From contig CALMDI010000516.1 of the NCBI GenBank assembly GCA_937864975.1, forward strand, positions 1 to 7,760: a DNA stretch of 7,760 nt, read 5' to 3'. This document shows, in pieces, positions 6,320 to 7,760 of this stretch; the stretch's first letter is position 1, and each line of letters opens with the position of its first letter. A model generated the notes under the pieces. That model was not told the origin of the DNA. It searched no databases and worked only from the letters and a program-made list of their open reading frames with translations. The position numbers and the translations under genes are program-made. The stretch is from an uncultured Chloroflexota bacterium. GTDB taxonomy: Bacteria > Chloroflexota > Anaerolineae > Aggregatilineales > Phototrophicaceae.

Positions 6320-6356
6320 CCGGGAGGCGGCGCTCGTGCTGCCTCCCGGTTTCTAT
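6320..6356 (+). terminator. Intercistronic hairpin with T-rich tail (probable attenuator)
   Basis: CCGGGAGGC (6320-6328) and GCCTCCCGG (6341-6349) form a perfect 9-bp GC stem with a 12-nt loop, followed at once by TTTCTAT (6350-6356). It lies in the 84-bp gap between the binding-protein stop and the permease start. In importer operons such hairpins commonly end part of the transcripts or protect their 3' ends, so that binding protein is made in excess over membrane components. The tail is short, consistent with partial termination. Confidence 0.6.
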
Positions 6357-6374
6357 CGCGAAAGGCTTGAGGGC

Positions 6375-7316
6375 ATGGCGAGCACCAATCTGGAGGTTGG
6401 CGCCGGCGGGCGGGCGGGCGCGACACGCGGTCGCCGCCAGTTGAGCGACCGGTCGCTCCAGCGGCTGTTCATTCTGCCGACGCTGATTCTGTTGATCGTG
6501 TGGAACGTGTTTCCACTGTTCTACAGTCTGTATTTGAGTTTTACCGAATATTCGGTCATTTCTCGCGAAGCGCCCGTGTGGGTTGGCTTTGAAAATTATG
6601 CCTGGGTGCTGAACAACGATGGTTTGTGGGAGTCGTTCGCGACCACAGGCACGTTCGCCCTGCTGTCGGTCGCGATTCAGACCGTTCTGGGCTTTGGGCT
6701 GGCGATGCTGCTGCGCGAGAAATTCAAGGGCAGCGGACTGGTGACGACGCTGCTGCTGATTCCGATGATGCTTTCGCCGGTCGTAGTCGGCTTATTCTGG
6801 ACGGTGATTTTTAATCCGAGTTTCGGCATTTTTAACTATCTGATCGGCTTCACCAACCCGGCGGTCGCGCCCGACTGGCTGGCGCTGCCGAATACGGCGC
6901 TGTGGGCGGTCGTGATCGTGGACGTGTGGATGTGGACGCCGTTCGTGATGCTGCTGGTGCTGTCGGGCTTGAGCGCGATTCCCGAATATTTATACGAAGC
7001 CGCCGCCATCGACCGGGCGAGCGCGTGGTTCCAGTTCCGGCGCATTACACTGCCGCAGGTCGCGCCGCTGCTGTTGATCGCCGTCCTGTTTCGCACGATT
7101 GAGGCGTTCAAGGCGTTCGATCTGGTGATGGGCTTGACGGGCGGCGGACCGGGGGACGCGACCGAAGTGGTCGCGGTGAACCTGTATCGCCTCGCGTTTC
7201 TCGGTCAGTTCCGAACCGGACGTGCCAGCGCCCTCGCCTACGTCGTGCTGGTCATCATCATCGCCGTCAGCAACCTGTACATTCGCTATCTGAACAAGAT
7301 ACGCGACGCGGATTAA
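6375..7316 (+). CDS. ABC carbohydrate importer permease, MalF/UgpA type
   Basis: The ATG at 6375 gives 313 residues. An in-frame ATG at 6312 would add 21 residues encoded largely by the intercistronic hairpin, so I reject it. After a basic, Gly-rich cytoplasmic N-terminus come about six TM segments (near 31-55, 92-114, 123-145, 177-197, 230-250 and 285-304). FTEYSVISREAPVWVGFENYAWVL fits the periplasmic loop after TM1 of sugar permeases. The ATPase-contact EAA loop is at 208-227, reading EAAAIDRASAWFQFRRITLP. The usually conserved glycine of that motif is Arg214. The protein forms one half of the membrane channel, with a second permease and a cytoplasmic ATPase not seen here. Start support is weak, since GAGG lies only 2 nt before the ATG. 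It shares the operon of the binding-protein gene. Confidence 0.88.
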   Translation: MASTNLEVGAGGRAGATRGRRQLSDRSLQRLFILPTLILLIVWNVFPLFYSLYLSFTEYSVISREAPVWVGFENYAWVLNNDGLWESFATTGTFALLSVAIQTVLGFGLAMLLREKFKGSGLVTTLLLIPMMLSPVVVGLFWTVIFNPSFGIFNYLIGFTNPAVAPDWLALPNTALWAVVIVDVWMWTPFVMLLVLSGLSAIPEYLYEAAAIDRASAWFQFRRITLPQVAPLLLIAVLFRTIEAFKAFDLVMGLTGGGPGDATEVVAVNLYRLAFLGQFRTGRASALAYVVLVIIIAVSNLYIRYLNKIRDAD

Positions 7317-7332
7317 TCGGGTAGAGAACACA

Positions 7333-7407
7333 GTGAAAAGTTAAAAGTAAAAAGATTCTCCTGTCGTCCGCCTTTTCACTTTTGACGTTCTACTTTTTAC
7401 TCGTCAC
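7333..7407. repeat. Two opposing arrays of GTnAAAA heptanucleotide repeats forming a long imperfect hairpin
   Basis: On the + strand GTGAAAA, GTTAAAA and GTAAAAA follow in exact 7-bp register (7333-7353). On the - strand five units lie in the same register between 7407 and 7373: GTGACGA, GTAAAAA, GTAGAAC, GTCAAAA and GTGAAAA. The arrays face each other over a 19-nt spacer. As RNA, 7332-7354 can pair with 7372-7394 over 23 positions, with 18 Watson-Crick pairs, 2 G-U pairs and 3 mismatches, and a TTTTT (7394-7398) starts at the foot of the stem. The element is strikingly A+T-rich against GC-rich neighbours. It lies within the importer operon, between the permease and the next membrane-protein gene, and could be a mobile short repeat, an attenuator or both. 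Confidence 0.65.
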
Positions 7408-7433
7408 TTTCTTGAGAGGCAGCCTGTTTAGCG

Positions 7434-7760
7434 ATGATACGTGAGAGAAATCAGCTCGCGATTACCGACGTCCTTGCCCTCGCCTGCGTATTCCTGCTGC
7501 TGGTCGGGTTTTTCCTGCTGGCGTGGACGGCAAGCGGGGTCACGGGACTTCAGGAGCTTTCCGAGCGGCGGGCAAACCCAACGCTGATCCTCGTGCTGCT
7601 GGCAACGCTCGGCGCGGCGGTTGTGACGCTGTGGGGCGTCTTTAACAAGCCGACGGAAAAAGTGGTGGCGTCCGGCTTGGGTTTAGTCGCCGGGGTGGTG
7701 GCGATGCTCTATTTCGCGCCGTCGCTGCTTCAGGTGAGCGACGGCACGTTCGTGCCGGGC
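7434..7760 (+). CDS. Unrecognised membrane protein, 5' part (runs off the window)
   Basis: The frame is open from the ATG at 7434 to the last base (109 codons, no stop). The product starts MIRERNQLAITDVLAL and has three hydrophobic segments, near 11-32, 50-70 and 78-96. Short charged loops separate them (ELSERR near 41-46, NKPTEK near 71-76). I do not recognise a family in the visible part. It follows the MalF-type permease by 117 bp, where the second (MalG-type) permease gene would be expected. It could therefore be an accessory membrane subunit, or an extra membrane domain fused before that permease; the part after the window would decide. The Shine-Dalgarno candidate GAGAGG (7414-7419) is 14 nt from the ATG, longer than usual, so the start is moderately supported. 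Confidence 0.65.
   Translation, partial: MIRERNQLAITDVLALACVFLLLVGFFLLAWTASGVTGLQELSERRANPTLILVLLATLGAAVVTLWGVFNKPTEKVVASGLGLVAGVVAMLYFAPSLLQVSDGTFVPG

Noticed and set aside
1..7760. CRISPR arrays, insertion sequences, integrases, toxin-antitoxin or other defence genes
   Set aside because: None seen. The only repeats are the short inverted and heptad elements listed, and no transposase-like or nuclease-like frame is present.

Overview
The window is a GC-rich (roughly 60 %) bacterial chromosomal segment given over to sugar use and small-molecule transport. Gene content, the long intergenic leader, GTG starts and weak Shine-Dalgarno sites suggest an uncultured Chloroflexota (Anaerolineae-like) bacterium. 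That placement is an impression from protein style, not a demonstrated assignment.

Left part (1-3197): the 3' end of a family 4 glycosidase gene (MelA-type alpha-galactosidase) runs rightward into a convergent, leftward two-gene operon. In transcription order that operon holds a phosphotransferase-fold small-molecule kinase and an enolase paralogue, translationally coupled by an ATGA overlap. A perfect 9-bp hairpin sits in the 63-bp convergent gap. The enolase paralogue keeps the general acid and base and the metal ligands, but it has Asp in place of the Glu168 position and Ala in place of the His373 position (yeast numbering). With its kinase partner, this suggests a pathway other than glycolysis.

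Middle (3176-4961): a divergently transcribed 12-TM MFS transporter faces the kinase-enolase operon across a short gap. The gap holds a perfect 11-bp inverted repeat, a good operator candidate. After the MFS gene comes a gene-free stretch of about 530 bp. It contains an MFS-distal hairpin, a sigma70-like promoter candidate, a cluster of three small hairpins, a second and very good promoter (TTGGCG-N17-TATAAT), and a leader of about 160 nt.

Right part (4962-7760): an ABC importer operon of the carbohydrate-uptake type. It has an extracellular solute-binding protein, then a GC hairpin with a T-rich tail that probably attenuates downstream expression, then a MalF-type permease. After these comes an unusual element of heptanucleotide repeats (GTnAAAA) in two opposing arrays, and then an open-ended, unrecognised membrane protein that runs off the window. 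The second permease is not visible and may lie downstream or be fused to this last gene. No ATPase gene is in the window; many such importers share one encoded elsewhere.

A plausible integrated view (inference) is that the importer brings in a glycoside or oligosaccharide, GH4 cleaves alpha-glycosides in the cytoplasm, and the kinase/enolase-like/MFS set handles a separate or derived small acid.
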